A stretch of DNA of 36,729 bases from Mycolicibacterium sp. GTDB lineage: Bacteria > Actinomycetota > Actinomycetes > Mycobacteriales > Mycobacteriaceae. The notes below the pieces were generated by a model. The model worked only from the letters and a program-made list of their open reading frames with translations. It was not told the origin of the DNA and did no database searches. The position numbers and the translations under genes are program-made. This document shows positions 23,274-31,210 of this stretch, piece by piece; position 1 is the stretch's first letter, and every line of letters begins with the position of its first letter. The stretch lies in assembly GCF_016462545.1 (NCBI RefSeq), contig NZ_JAEMTA010000054.1:1-36729 (forward strand), written 5' to 3'.

Positions 23274-25142
23274 TCACGTGCCGAGTTCCAGCCCGTCGAG
23301 GTCGCCCTTGGCGCGCCACTCCGTCAACAGGTCGCCGAAGGCGTAGAACCCCGGCGCGTAGAAGTCACCGAGGAACGAGCCGTTGCGCTCCGCACCCCCG
23401 CGGCCCTCGTTGTTGTAATAGCCGGGCGTGCAGGAGAGTTCGAACGCCGAGTTGTCGATCGACGATTCGCGGACCGTCGAGATCCAGGCGTCCTGGCCCT
23501 CCTGACTGGGTTCGACCGTCGTGACACCACGGCTCTGGGCCTCGGCGATGATGAAGGCGATGTGCTCGGCCTGCTGTTCGAACATAGCCGTGGTGTTGGC
23601 CGATACGCCGCCCTGGATGAACCCCATGAAGAACTGGTTCGGAAAGCCGCGGCTGGTCATGCCGTGCAGCGTCTTGTAATCGTGGCGCCAGTAGTCGAAC
23701 AACGACAGGCCGTCGCGGCCCACGATGGTGTCGATCGCGAATCGGCGGCTGATCTCGGTGGAGATCTCGAAGCCGCTCGCGAAGATCACGCAGTCGACGT
23801 CGTACTCGACACCGTTGGCGACGATCCCCTTGTCAGTCAACCGTTCCACACCCTTGGCGGCCGACACGTCGACGAGCGTCACGTTGGGACGGTTGAACGA
23901 AGCCAGATACTGCTCACTGGAGGACGGCCTCTTGCACATGAAGCGGTAGTAGGGCTTGAGCGCCTCGGCGGTCGCAGGATCCTCGACGATCTCGGCGACG
24001 CGGCGACGCAGCCGCTCCATGATCTTGTAGTCCTCTTCTTCCCGAAACGCCATGATTTGCTCGATGGTCACCGCGGCAGGGTCATCGCTGCCCGCGATCC
24101 TGGCGGTCAGGTTTCGGCCGAGCTCGGTCCAGAAGTCGCAGACCAGATCTGGTTCGCCGAATACCACGCCGACGAAGGGCGACCAGTTGTGGAAGTTGCG
24201 CTTTCGCTCCTCCTGCCACCCCGGCTGCAGGGATGTCGCCCAGGCCGGATCGGTGGGCGGGTTGGTCCGTGCGTCGACCGAGGACGGCGTCCGTTGAAAT
24301 ACGAAGAGCTGCTGGGCATCTCGGCCCAGGTGCGGCACCAATTGAATGCCGGTCGCTCCGGTGCCGACGAGGGCGACACGTCTGTCGGCGAGTCCGTCCA
24401 GACCACCATCGGCGTCACCACCGGTGTAGTCGTAATCCCAACGTGCGGAGTGGAATACGTGACCGCCGGCCGCCTGGAAATCCTTGATGCCGGGGATGCC
24501 GGGGAGTTTGGGGCGATTGTAGGAGCCCTGCGCCATGACGACGAACCGGGCCCGGATGTCGTCCCCCCGGTCGGTGCTGATCTGCCAGCGCTGAGTCGCA
24601 CCGTCCCAACGCAGGTCGCGCACCTGGGTGGAGAACAGCGCGCCGTCGTAGAGGCCGAAGTGCTTCCCGATATTGCGGCAGTGCTGGAAGATCTCGGCGC
24701 CGTCGGCGAACTTCTTGCTCGGCATGAAGTCGAGTTCTTCGAGCAACGGGATGTAGCAGTAGGCGTCGTTGTCGCACTGGATTCCGGGAAAGCGGTTCCA
24801 ATACCAGACACCACCGAAGTCACCGGCCATCTCGATGACCCGGATCCCCCCGACGCCGGCCTTCTTCAGGTGGACCCCGGCCAATAGACCGGCGAAGCCG
24901 CCGCCGAGTATGACGACGTCGACGTCTTCGGTGATGGGGTCCCGTTCCGTCACCGTCGTGTAGGGATCGACCTCGGCGAACTCGGCGAAGTCACCGTCGA
25001 GTTCCAGGTATTGATCGGCGCCCTCGGGTCGCAGCCGCTTCGCACGCTCCTCGGCGTACTTCTCGCGGATCGCGGGGATGTCGATGTCGCCGGGCGTATC
25101 GGTGGGCCCGCAAGAAGACGTCACCTCGGGAACCGCCGTCAC
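23274..25142 (-). CDS. FAD-dependent Baeyer-Villiger-type monooxygenase
   Basis: The 622-residue flavoprotein has an N-terminal extension of about 70 residues, then the FAD Rossmann motif LGGGFAG (79-85). The long BVMO signature GGVWYWNRFPG...D (110-124) is intact. The short fingerprint (GHVFHSARWD, 227-236) keeps His231, Trp235 and Asp236 but lacks the leading Phe at 225. The NADPH site GTGATG is at 260-265. It should insert oxygen next to a ketone, giving an ester or lactone; size and extension recall cyclododecanone, phenylacetone and steroid BVMOs. GTG 25142 overlaps the stop of the luciferase-like gene by four bases. Confidence 0.9.
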   Translation of the reverse strand: MTAVPEVTSSCGPTDTPGDIDIPAIREKYAEERAKRLRPEGADQYLELDGDFAEFAEVDPYTTVTERDPITEDVDVVILGGGFAGLLAGVHLKKAGVGGIRVIEMAGDFGGVWYWNRFPGIQCDNDAYCYIPLLEELDFMPSKKFADGAEIFQHCRNIGKHFGLYDGALFSTQVRDLRWDGATQRWQISTDRGDDIRARFVVMAQGSYNRPKLPGIPGIKDFQAAGGHVFHSARWDYDYTGGDADGGLDGLADRRVALVGTGATGIQLVPHLGRDAQQLFVFQRTPSSVDARTNPPTDPAWATSLQPGWQEERKRNFHNWSPFVGVVFGEPDLVCDFWTELGRNLTARIAGSDDPAAVTIEQIMAFREEEDYKIMERLRRRVAEIVEDPATAEALKPYYRFMCKRPSSSEQYLASFNRPNVTLVDVSAAKGVERLTDKGIVANGVEYDVDCVIFASGFEISTEISRRFAIDTIVGRDGLSLFDYWRHDYKTLHGMTSRGFPNQFFMGFIQGGVSANTTAMFEQQAEHIAFIIAEAQSRGVTTVEPSQEGQDAWISTVRESSIDNSAFELSCTPGYYNNEGRGGAERNGSFLGDFYAPGFYAFGDLLTEWRAKGDLDGLELGT

Positions 25143-26317
25143 GCAAGCACCTTCGCCGGGAGCGCACCCGGATGCAGCGGTGCGGCCATCTCGTGCACGG
25201 CGGGCAGCACCTCGCGGGCGAACAGCTTGACGCTCTCGATCGCATCGGCGTAGGGCATGGTGCCGAACTGCGGCACGATGGTGACCTCGGAGAACGAGCA
25301 GGCCTCCTGGGCCGCCTTCAGCTTCTCGAAGATCGTGGTGGGGGTTCCGATCAACAGGTTGGACGCGTGATAGCCGGGCATCTTCTTGGTGCCTGGCTCC
25401 GGCTTCTGCACGGCCTCGGCCAGGACGGCGGTGGCACCGGCCTCGCGTGCGGCATAGGCTTCATATCCCTTGACACCCTTGAAGTTCGAGGCATCGGCAA
25501 AGCCGTAGTGCACGGTGACGTCGCGGTTGGCCGTCCAGATCCACTCGTCGGTCTGCCTGGCGTCGGGCTCGTCCGGCGTGCAGTACATGAACATCACGTT
25601 CTTGGGCCGGCAGGGCTCGAAGCCTTCCTCCTGGCGGAAGGTGTTGACCTTTTGCACTTCGAGGCCGGCATCCCAGATCGGCTTGTTCCCGACGAACAGG
25701 GGCACCATTCCGCGCCGCGACAGGATCTCCAGTGACTCGGCCGTGGACGACGAACTGTAGATGCGGGAGAACAGATCCTTGCTGACGGGTTCGGGGCGCA
25801 GGGACATCTCGGGGAACGAGAAGATCTCCCCGTCGTAGGAGAAGCGCTCGCCGCTGAAGGCCAACTCGAGGATGTCGAGACACTCGTTGAAGCGCTCGCG
25901 ACTCTCCTCGCGCGGAACGCCAACGGCGTCGAACTCTGACTTGGAGACGCCCCGGCCGATGCCGATGGTGTTGTAGCGGCCCTTGGACACGATGTCGAGG
26001 TAGGCGATCTGATGCGCCAACCGGACGGGGTTCCACCACGGTGCCACGGCGACGAACGTCCCCAGTCCGACCCGCTCGGTGCGGCCCGCGAAATAGGTGA
26101 GCGCCTGAATCGGGTTGGGCGTCATGCCATATGGGGTGCCACAATGCTCAGGGAACCAGATGCCGTCGAAACCCAGCGGCTCGGCCAGGTCGCCGAGTGC
26201 CAACGCACCCTCGACGCACTGCCAGTCGGGGGTCTCGGCCGGGCTGCTGAAGTTGCCGGCCAGGACGCGGTCCCAGTCGTGGGAGTTCTGCGCTCCCGTA
26301 CCAAGATTGACCTTCAT
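25139..26317 (-). CDS. LLM-class (luciferase-like) flavin-dependent oxidoreductase
   Basis: The 392-residue protein has the bacterial luciferase-like TIM-barrel pattern: LGFDGIWFPEHCGTPYGMTPNP, ERVGLGTFVAVAPWWNPVRLAHQIAYLDIVSKGRYNTIGIGRG, and the C-terminal NLLIGTPTTIFEKLKAAQEACSFSEVTI. Such enzymes use reduced FMN or F420 to oxidise organic substrates; monooxygenation is likely here beside a BVMO and a Rieske oxygenase. Two adjacent ATG codons are possible. The second (26317) is five bases from the GGAG ribosome site and is preferred. No flavin reductase gene is nearby. Confidence 0.9.
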   Translation of the reverse strand: MKVNLGTGAQNSHDWDRVLAGNFSSPAETPDWQCVEGALALGDLAEPLGFDGIWFPEHCGTPYGMTPNPIQALTYFAGRTERVGLGTFVAVAPWWNPVRLAHQIAYLDIVSKGRYNTIGIGRGVSKSEFDAVGVPREESRERFNECLDILELAFSGERFSYDGEIFSFPEMSLRPEPVSKDLFSRIYSSSSTAESLEILSRRGMVPLFVGNKPIWDAGLEVQKVNTFRQEEGFEPCRPKNVMFMYCTPDEPDARQTDEWIWTANRDVTVHYGFADASNFKGVKGYEAYAAREAGATAVLAEAVQKPEPGTKKMPGYHASNLLIGTPTTIFEKLKAAQEACSFSEVTIVPQFGTMPYADAIESVKLFAREVLPAVHEMAAPLHPGALPAKVLA

Positions 26318-26334
26318 CATCTCTCCTTCATGGC

Positions 26335-26383
26335 GATTTGTGCACCGTTGGTTGCGCTGACCGCTACGAGACGTGCACGAATC
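26335..26383. repeat. 49-bp imperfect inverted repeat between Rieske and LLM genes
   Basis: GATTTGTGCAC (26335-26345) pairs with GTGCACGAATC (26373-26383) with one mismatch. The right arm overlaps the Rieske stop codon, and the left arm ends just upstream of the LLM ribosome site. It is shorter than the other elements and may simply be an operon hairpin. Confidence 0.5.
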
Positions 26384-27758
26384 ACGTCAGTTCCTGGGGT
26401 GCGCCGGTGCCCATGTACTTGGACAGTTGGTAGTGCAGGTTGACGGTGCTGCGTTCGCGGTACGGGTTGGGCTTGGTGCCGGGGAAGCCAAGCGACTTCA
26501 TGCCCTGTTGGACGGCCGCCATGTTGGAGAAGTCCTGCGGCAGCACCGACAGCCAGTTCGGATCGCCGACGGGCGTATACACCCATTCCGTCTGCGGTTC
26601 TTGGCCTTTCGGATACAGCTCGAAGACGGCGACCTCGAAGATGCACTTGTTGGGGTCGTAGCTGGGGTCTGGGCGGGCGCTGTAGCAGAGCGCGCTGGTC
26701 AGGCCTTGGCCGATCTGGAAGTTGGGGAAGAGCTGCCACGCCGTGCCGCTCTGGCCCAGGATGTCGGCGGGGATCGTGGGCCAGGTGACTCCGCGTGCCG
26801 CGTCGTCGTTGCGGGCAGAGGTGAGCCAATGCTCGAGGACCTTGTCGGCCGGAGTGCCCTCCGGCAGCTCGTCGACGAGGCGCTTGGCCGCGTTCACCAA
26901 CGTCTGAGTGGTGGTCGCGTTGGTCTCCTCCATGGTGTAGACCTGCATCTCGGCGGTCGAGATGCGGGGGTCACCGGTGCCGAGCCGGATCTTGGACTTG
27001 GTCTCGTCCAATCCCTTTGGCGCGTCATAGCCGATGTTGCTGTGCTTGCCCTGGGCCTTGGCCCAGCCCTTGAACTCGCCGAACTTGTTGAACTCCGGAT
27101 GCGTGGTGAACACGTGGTAGGTCTCGTTGAAGGCCTCCATCGCGACCTTCCAGTTGCAGTCGAAGTCGAGCCACTTGCGCCACTTGAAGCGCATGTTCTG
27201 CAGACCGAACGGGTCGAGGATCTTGGCGGCGGGAAACAGGAAGTCCGCCAACGGTTCCGGATCGGTGTCCATGTTGATGAAGAGCCAGCCACCCCAGGTG
27301 TCGACGGTGACGCGGGCGAGGTGGGTGCTGGCCGGCGTGAGCGCACCCTGCCAGTCGTCCTGCTCGCGGATGTGAGTGCACGCGCCGTCCAGCCCGTAGC
27401 TCCAACCGTGGAAGCCGCAGACGAACGACTTGCGGGTGCGGTCGCAGGCATTCTTGGCACCGGCAGGCGTGTCGACGAGGCGGCGACCGCGGTGCATGCA
27501 GACGTTGTGGTGCGCGGCAAACTCGTTCGCGCCGGTGCGCACGACGATGATCGAGTCGTCGAGGATGTCGTAGGTCAGATAGCTGCCGACCTCGGGAATC
27601 TCCTCCACACGACCGACCTGCTGCCAGACCTTGCGCCACAGCTTGTCCCGCTCGGCTCGGGCATAGGCCTCCGACGTGTAGGCCTCCACCCCGATCGTCA
27701 TCGGCGACGAGAGCTCCTCGACCACTTCGCGGATCACGTCGTCCTTGGTGTCGGTCAT
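26382..27758 (-). CDS. Rieske non-heme iron oxygenase, alpha subunit
   Basis: The 458-residue protein has an N-terminal Rieske domain with Cys87-x-His89 and Cys114-x2-His117 (CMHRGRRLV, CGFHGWSYG). The catalytic domain has the mononuclear iron motif NETYHVFTTH, with His215 and His220. It should hydroxylate or demethylate a ring substrate with O2 and electrons from a ferredoxin reductase; none is encoded here. The spacing between the two halves of the Rieske motif is 24 residues, longer than the usual 15-17. ATG 27758 follows GAGGAG closely. It appears to be the second gene of the minus-strand arm, after the SDR at 27850-28704. Confidence 0.93.
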   Translation of the reverse strand: MTDTKDDVIREVVEELSSPMTIGVEAYTSEAYARAERDKLWRKVWQQVGRVEEIPEVGSYLTYDILDDSIIVVRTGANEFAAHHNVCMHRGRRLVDTPAGAKNACDRTRKSFVCGFHGWSYGLDGACTHIREQDDWQGALTPASTHLARVTVDTWGGWLFINMDTDPEPLADFLFPAAKILDPFGLQNMRFKWRKWLDFDCNWKVAMEAFNETYHVFTTHPEFNKFGEFKGWAKAQGKHSNIGYDAPKGLDETKSKIRLGTGDPRISTAEMQVYTMEETNATTTQTLVNAAKRLVDELPEGTPADKVLEHWLTSARNDDAARGVTWPTIPADILGQSGTAWQLFPNFQIGQGLTSALCYSARPDPSYDPNKCIFEVAVFELYPKGQEPQTEWVYTPVGDPNWLSVLPQDFSNMAAVQQGMKSLGFPGTKPNPYRERSTVNLHYQLSKYMGTGAPQELT

Positions 27759-27778
27759 CGTTCTCCTCGTGCGACCGG

Positions 27779-27840
27779 CGCGAGCGTGCGCTCGATGCCA
27801 CTTTTCATCGCGTGTCGCCGTACGGACACGCACGCTCGCG
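27779..27840 (-). repeat. 62-bp palindromic element, family A copy 3
   Basis: The right arm ACACGCACGCTCGCG (27826-27840) is identical to copies 1 and 2; the left arm (27779-27793) has diverged over its last three bases. The length is again exactly 62 bp, in the same orientation as copy 2. It sits between the SDR stop and the Rieske start, within one transcription direction. Confidence 0.88.
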
Positions 27841-27849
27841 GGAAAGGGG

Positions 27850-28704
27850 TCATGGGCGACTGATCTCGGCTCGGAAGGTTTCGTCCTTCAAGAACAGGGA
27901 CGTGTGGTCGGCTGCGAGGTGACTCCATTTCAGGTCCAGCCCACCGTCGACGAGCAGCGTCTGCCCTGTGACGTAGCTCGACAGGTCCGACAGCAGGAAG
28001 AGAATCGCGCCGGCCTGCTCCGTCGGCGTGCCGCGCCTGCCCATCGCGATGGCGGCGCGGTCCCGCTCGGGATCGGGGTCGACGTACGTCGCCGATGCCG
28101 CCGTCTCCGTCACACCCGGTGCCACGGCGTTGACGCGGATGCCGTCGGTGGCCAACTCGAGCGCCATGGTGCGCGTCATCGCGACGATGGCGGCCTTGGC
28201 GGTGCCGTAGGCGATGTGGAACGGGGCGGTGTTGAGTCCGCTGATCGAGCTGATCGAGACGATGGATCCCGGGTTGCCGTTGGCCCTGATCTCGGTCGCG
28301 ACGGCCTGGCTGGTGAAGAACGTCGTTTCCAGGTTGGCGGTGAACAACGCTCGCCAGTCCGATCGCGTCACCCGCGTCGCGGGCATCCACGTGTCAGGTG
28401 CGGCGCCGCCTGCCACGTTGACCAGGCCGTAGAGATCGCCGTCGGCAGCCCGAACGGCGTCCATCACGGTGGCGATGCCGTCGTCGGTGGAGATGTCCGC
28501 CGGTACGGGTACGACCGCGAGGCCGCGATCAGCGAACGGGACGACGTGTTGCCGCAGATTCTCCACGGATCGACTGACGGCGACGACCGTTGCGCCGGCC
28601 TCCGCGGCCATGGCGGTGATCGTCGTTCCGATGCCGCCACCGCCTGCGCCGGACACCACGACGATGCGGCCGGCCAATCCGAGCAGCCCCTCGTGCGCAG
28701 TCAT
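27850..28704 (-). CDS. Short-chain dehydrogenase/reductase (SDR)
   Basis: The 284-residue classical SDR has a glycine-rich GAGGGGIG cofactor loop (about residues 19-26), VSRS, a VNVAGG in place of NNAG, SISSISG with the catalytic Ser, and YGTAK with Tyr and Lys. The ending, SSYVTGQTLLVDGGLDLKW, is typical. It should oxidise or reduce an alcohol/ketone in the catabolic cluster. It is the first gene of the minus-strand arm. Its ATG lies 25 bases downstream of the perfect palindrome TTGTCCGGACAA, so it is probably under direct control of the GntR regulator. Confidence 0.92.
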   Translation of the reverse strand: MTAHEGLLGLAGRIVVVSGAGGGGIGTTITAMAAEAGATVVAVSRSVENLRQHVVPFADRGLAVVPVPADISTDDGIATVMDAVRAADGDLYGLVNVAGGAAPDTWMPATRVTRSDWRALFTANLETTFFTSQAVATEIRANGNPGSIVSISSISGLNTAPFHIAYGTAKAAIVAMTRTMALELATDGIRVNAVAPGVTETAASATYVDPDPERDRAAIAMGRRGTPTEQAGAILFLLSDLSSYVTGQTLLVDGGLDLKWSHLAADHTSLFLKDETFRAEISRP

Positions 28705-28729
28705 CGTTCGCTTTCCATCGCTGGCTCTA

Positions 28730-28741
28730 TTGTCCGGACAA
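28730..28741. promoter_or_regulatory. Perfect 12-bp palindrome, probable GntR operator 1
   Basis: TTGTCCGGACAA is a perfect palindrome preceded by CTA. It overlaps a possible minus-strand -10 box TATGTT (28745-28740) of the SDR operon. The GT...AC core is the usual GntR-family operator pattern, and a GntR gene lies in the adjacent arm. Confidence 0.65.
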
Positions 28742-28824
28742 CATATGATCTTCTACCGATACGAGAACACTATTCCGCAGCGCTATTAGCCCGTCAAGGC
28801 TGACTTCGAGGATCGTCGGATCTA

Positions 28825-28836
28825 TTGTCTGGACCA
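28825..28836. promoter_or_regulatory. Near-copy of the palindrome, probable GntR operator 2
   Basis: TTGTCTGGACCA differs from operator 1 at two positions and is also preceded by CTA. Its centre is 95 bp from operator 1. It would sit over the -35 region of the plus-strand promoter. Confidence 0.6.
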
Positions 28837-28844
28837 GCTTGACT

Positions 28845-28861
28845 TGCTATCGTCCGATTCG
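28845..28861 (+). promoter_or_regulatory. Extended -10 promoter, probably giving a leaderless SMP-30 mRNA
   Basis: TGCTATCGT (28845-28853) matches the extended -10 pattern TGN-TANNNT. Transcription would begin at about 28860-28861, which is the GTG start codon, so the message would be leaderless, as is common in mycobacteria. No ribosome site is seen upstream of the GTG. Confidence 0.5.
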
Positions 28862-30459
28862 TGACTGGGCGAACGACGACGCGATATGGAGCGCCGACGT
28901 CCGTCGACGTCGCAGAGGGATGGCGACTCGATCGGATGACGGCACCGAGTCGGCTGTTCGGCGCCAACGGCCTGCGCACGGGGCCCGACGGCAGGATCTA
29001 CATCGCGCAGGTCACCGGTAGTCAGATCAGCGCACTGGACCTCGCAACCGGTGAACTCGACACCATCAGCGCCAAGGGGGGCGACATCATCGCGCCCGAC
29101 GACGTCGCCTTCGATGCCAGCGGCAACCTCTTCGCGACCGAGGTCATGGATGGCCGCGTCAGCGTCCGCGACGCCGATGGCACCACCCGGGTACTGCGCG
29201 ACGACATTCCGTCGGCGAACGGCATCACCTCTCACGACGGCCGCCTGTTCGTCGGTGAATGCCGAGAAGGCGGCCGCCTGCTCGAGTTCGACCTGACCGG
29301 CGGACCACCCCGCATCATCCTGGAGAACGTGCCGTCCCCCAACGCCATGGAGGTCGGTCCGGACGGGCTGCTCTACTTCCCGGTGATGGGCGCCAACGAG
29401 ATCTGGCGCATCGATCCCAATGGCGGAGCTCCCGAGACGGTCGCGGCCGGGCTCGGAGTTCCGGACTCGGTGAAGTTCGATTCAGACGGATGCCTGGTGT
29501 CCACGCAGGTCGCGTCGGGACAGGTGCTCCGCATCGACCCGCGCACCGGCGCGCAGAGCACACTGGCCCAGCTGACGCCGGGACTGGACAATTGCACGTT
29601 CGTGGACGGACGCCTGTTCGTGTCCAACTTCACCGGCGCCATCACCGAGGTCCTACCCGGCGGTGAGACGCGAACGGTTCTGCCGGGCGCCCTCAACTGG
29701 CCGCTGGATCTGACGGTCGGTGACGACAGTCGCGTCTACGTCGCCGACGGCACCTACTTCTACGTGGTACTCCCGGACGGCTCGCTGCAAACCGTCGGGA
29801 TGCTCTTCACCCCGGGGTACCCGGGCTTCGTTCGCGGGTTGGCGTCCTCTGCCCCCGGCGAGTTCGTGGTGACGACCTCCGGCGGCCAAGTCGCCCGGTA
29901 TCGGCCGGGGACCAACGAATGTGACTACCTGGCAGACGGTTTCGATCAGCTCTACGGCGTCGCGATCGCCCCGAACGGGGTGGTGGTCGTCGAACAGGGT
30001 GCGGGCCGGGTGCTGCTGGTGGACCACCACGGCAACGTGGACACCCTTGCGAAGGGACTCGATCGGCCGGTCGGTGTCACGCTGACCTCCGACGGACAGA
30101 TCCTCGTCGCCGAGTCGGGCGCCGGGCGGATAGTCCGGCTGACGGCCTCCGGCGCCGACCCGGTCGTCGACGAGCTGCAGTGTCCACAGGGGCTCCTGGT
30201 AGTTGACGGCCACCTCTTCGTCGTGGACGCCGGTCAGAAGGCCGTCATCTCGGTCGATCTGGCCACCGCCGCCCGTACGACGATCGCCGAGGGACTGGCC
30301 ATCGGACCGCCGCCCGGCGTGGAGCCCAAGCCGCTCAGGGGAATGCCGCCGTTCTCCGGGCCGCAGGGCCCCTTCGCGGGCATCGCGGCGGGACCGGACG
30401 ACACACTCTACGTGTCGGCTGACGGCGAGGGCAGCGTGCTCGCGCTGCGGAAGGTCTGA
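28861..30459 (+). CDS. SMP-30/gluconolactonase-like protein with twelve NHL-type propeller repeats
   Basis: The 532-residue protein has about twelve repeats of 35-45 residues, each with a DG(R/L)(L/I)(Y/F)V-type strand, such as GPDGRIYIAQ, DASGNLFATE, HDGRLFVGE, GPDGLLYFPV and PNGVVVVEQ. SMP-30 lactonases have six blades in about 300 residues, so this looks like two six-bladed propellers in tandem. No signal peptide is seen. Lactone hydrolysis would fit a cluster containing a Baeyer-Villiger enzyme, but the metal-site residues cannot be assigned by eye; a carrier or binding role is possible. It begins the plus-strand arm, four bases before the GntR gene. Confidence 0.85.
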   Translation: MTGRTTTRYGAPTSVDVAEGWRLDRMTAPSRLFGANGLRTGPDGRIYIAQVTGSQISALDLATGELDTISAKGGDIIAPDDVAFDASGNLFATEVMDGRVSVRDADGTTRVLRDDIPSANGITSHDGRLFVGECREGGRLLEFDLTGGPPRIILENVPSPNAMEVGPDGLLYFPVMGANEIWRIDPNGGAPETVAAGLGVPDSVKFDSDGCLVSTQVASGQVLRIDPRTGAQSTLAQLTPGLDNCTFVDGRLFVSNFTGAITEVLPGGETRTVLPGALNWPLDLTVGDDSRVYVADGTYFYVVLPDGSLQTVGMLFTPGYPGFVRGLASSAPGEFVVTTSGGQVARYRPGTNECDYLADGFDQLYGVAIAPNGVVVVEQGAGRVLLVDHHGNVDTLAKGLDRPVGVTLTSDGQILVAESGAGRIVRLTASGADPVVDELQCPQGLLVVDGHLFVVDAGQKAVISVDLATAARTTIAEGLAIGPPPGVEPKPLRGMPPFSGPQGPFAGIAAGPDDTLYVSADGEGSVLALRKV

Positions 30460-30463
30460 CGAC

Positions 30464-31210
30464 GTGAGCGTCACGCCTGCCGACCACCGCTACCTGCAGG
30501 TAGCACGGACGCTGCGCAAGGAGATCGTGGACGGCGTCTACCCCGTCGGATCGCAGCTTCCCACCGAACACGAACTGTGCGAACGCTTCTCGGTCAGCCG
30601 GTACACCGTTCGCGAGGCCCTGCGTCGCCTACGCGACGACAACCTGGTCTCCTCCCGACCACGCACCGGCACGATGGTCGTGCCACGGGTCTCGGCGAAC
30701 TCCTACGCGCAGGACAACATGACCATCGACGATCTACTCGCCTTCGCCAGCGGCGCCGGGCTCGAGATCGAAGCCACCCGGATGATCGTCATCGACGCCG
30801 AACTCGCCTCGCGCACCGGACTTCCCGAGGGCGAGGAGTGGCTCGCGGTGCTCGGCTACCGCGAGGCCGAAGGAGCCGAATACACGCACTGCTGGACCGA
30901 GTACTACATCAACCGCGCCTATGCCGCGGTCGGCAGACTGCTGCAGCGACACACCGGGCCGATCTTTCCGCTGATCGAGGATCTGTTCGGAGTCAGCGTC
31001 GTCGAGGTCCATCAGGAGATCGGTGCGGTGCTCGTCACCCCCGAACTCGCGAAGGGGCTCGGGGTCGCGGCAGGCACTCCGGCCGTGGAGGTCCACCGCA
31101 CGTACAAGACCTCCGATGGAGACGTCGCCCAGGTCACCATCAACACCCATCCCGCGTCCCGGTTCCGGCACTCCATGACATTGCGACGGGTGAGGGCCGA
31201 CCCGCGATGA
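30464..31210 (+). CDS. GntR-family transcriptional regulator, HutC subfamily (UTRA domain)
   Basis: The 248-residue protein has an N-terminal winged helix (RYLQVARTLRKEIVDGVYPVGSQLPTEHELCERFSVSRYTVREALRRLRDDNLV, residues about 9-62) followed by RTGTMVV and a UTRA effector-binding domain to the end. HutC-type members usually repress catabolic genes until a pathway metabolite binds. The likely sites are the two palindromes at 28730-28741 and 28825-28836. GTG 30464 is four bases after the SMP-30 stop; the longer frame upstream is overlap with that gene. Its stop overlaps the next ATG (ATGA). Confidence 0.93.
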   Translation: MSVTPADHRYLQVARTLRKEIVDGVYPVGSQLPTEHELCERFSVSRYTVREALRRLRDDNLVSSRPRTGTMVVPRVSANSYAQDNMTIDDLLAFASGAGLEIEATRMIVIDAELASRTGLPEGEEWLAVLGYREAEGAEYTHCWTEYYINRAYAAVGRLLQRHTGPIFPLIEDLFGVSVVEVHQEIGAVLVTPELAKGLGVAAGTPAVEVHRTYKTSDGDVAQVTINTHPASRFRHSMTLRRVRADPR

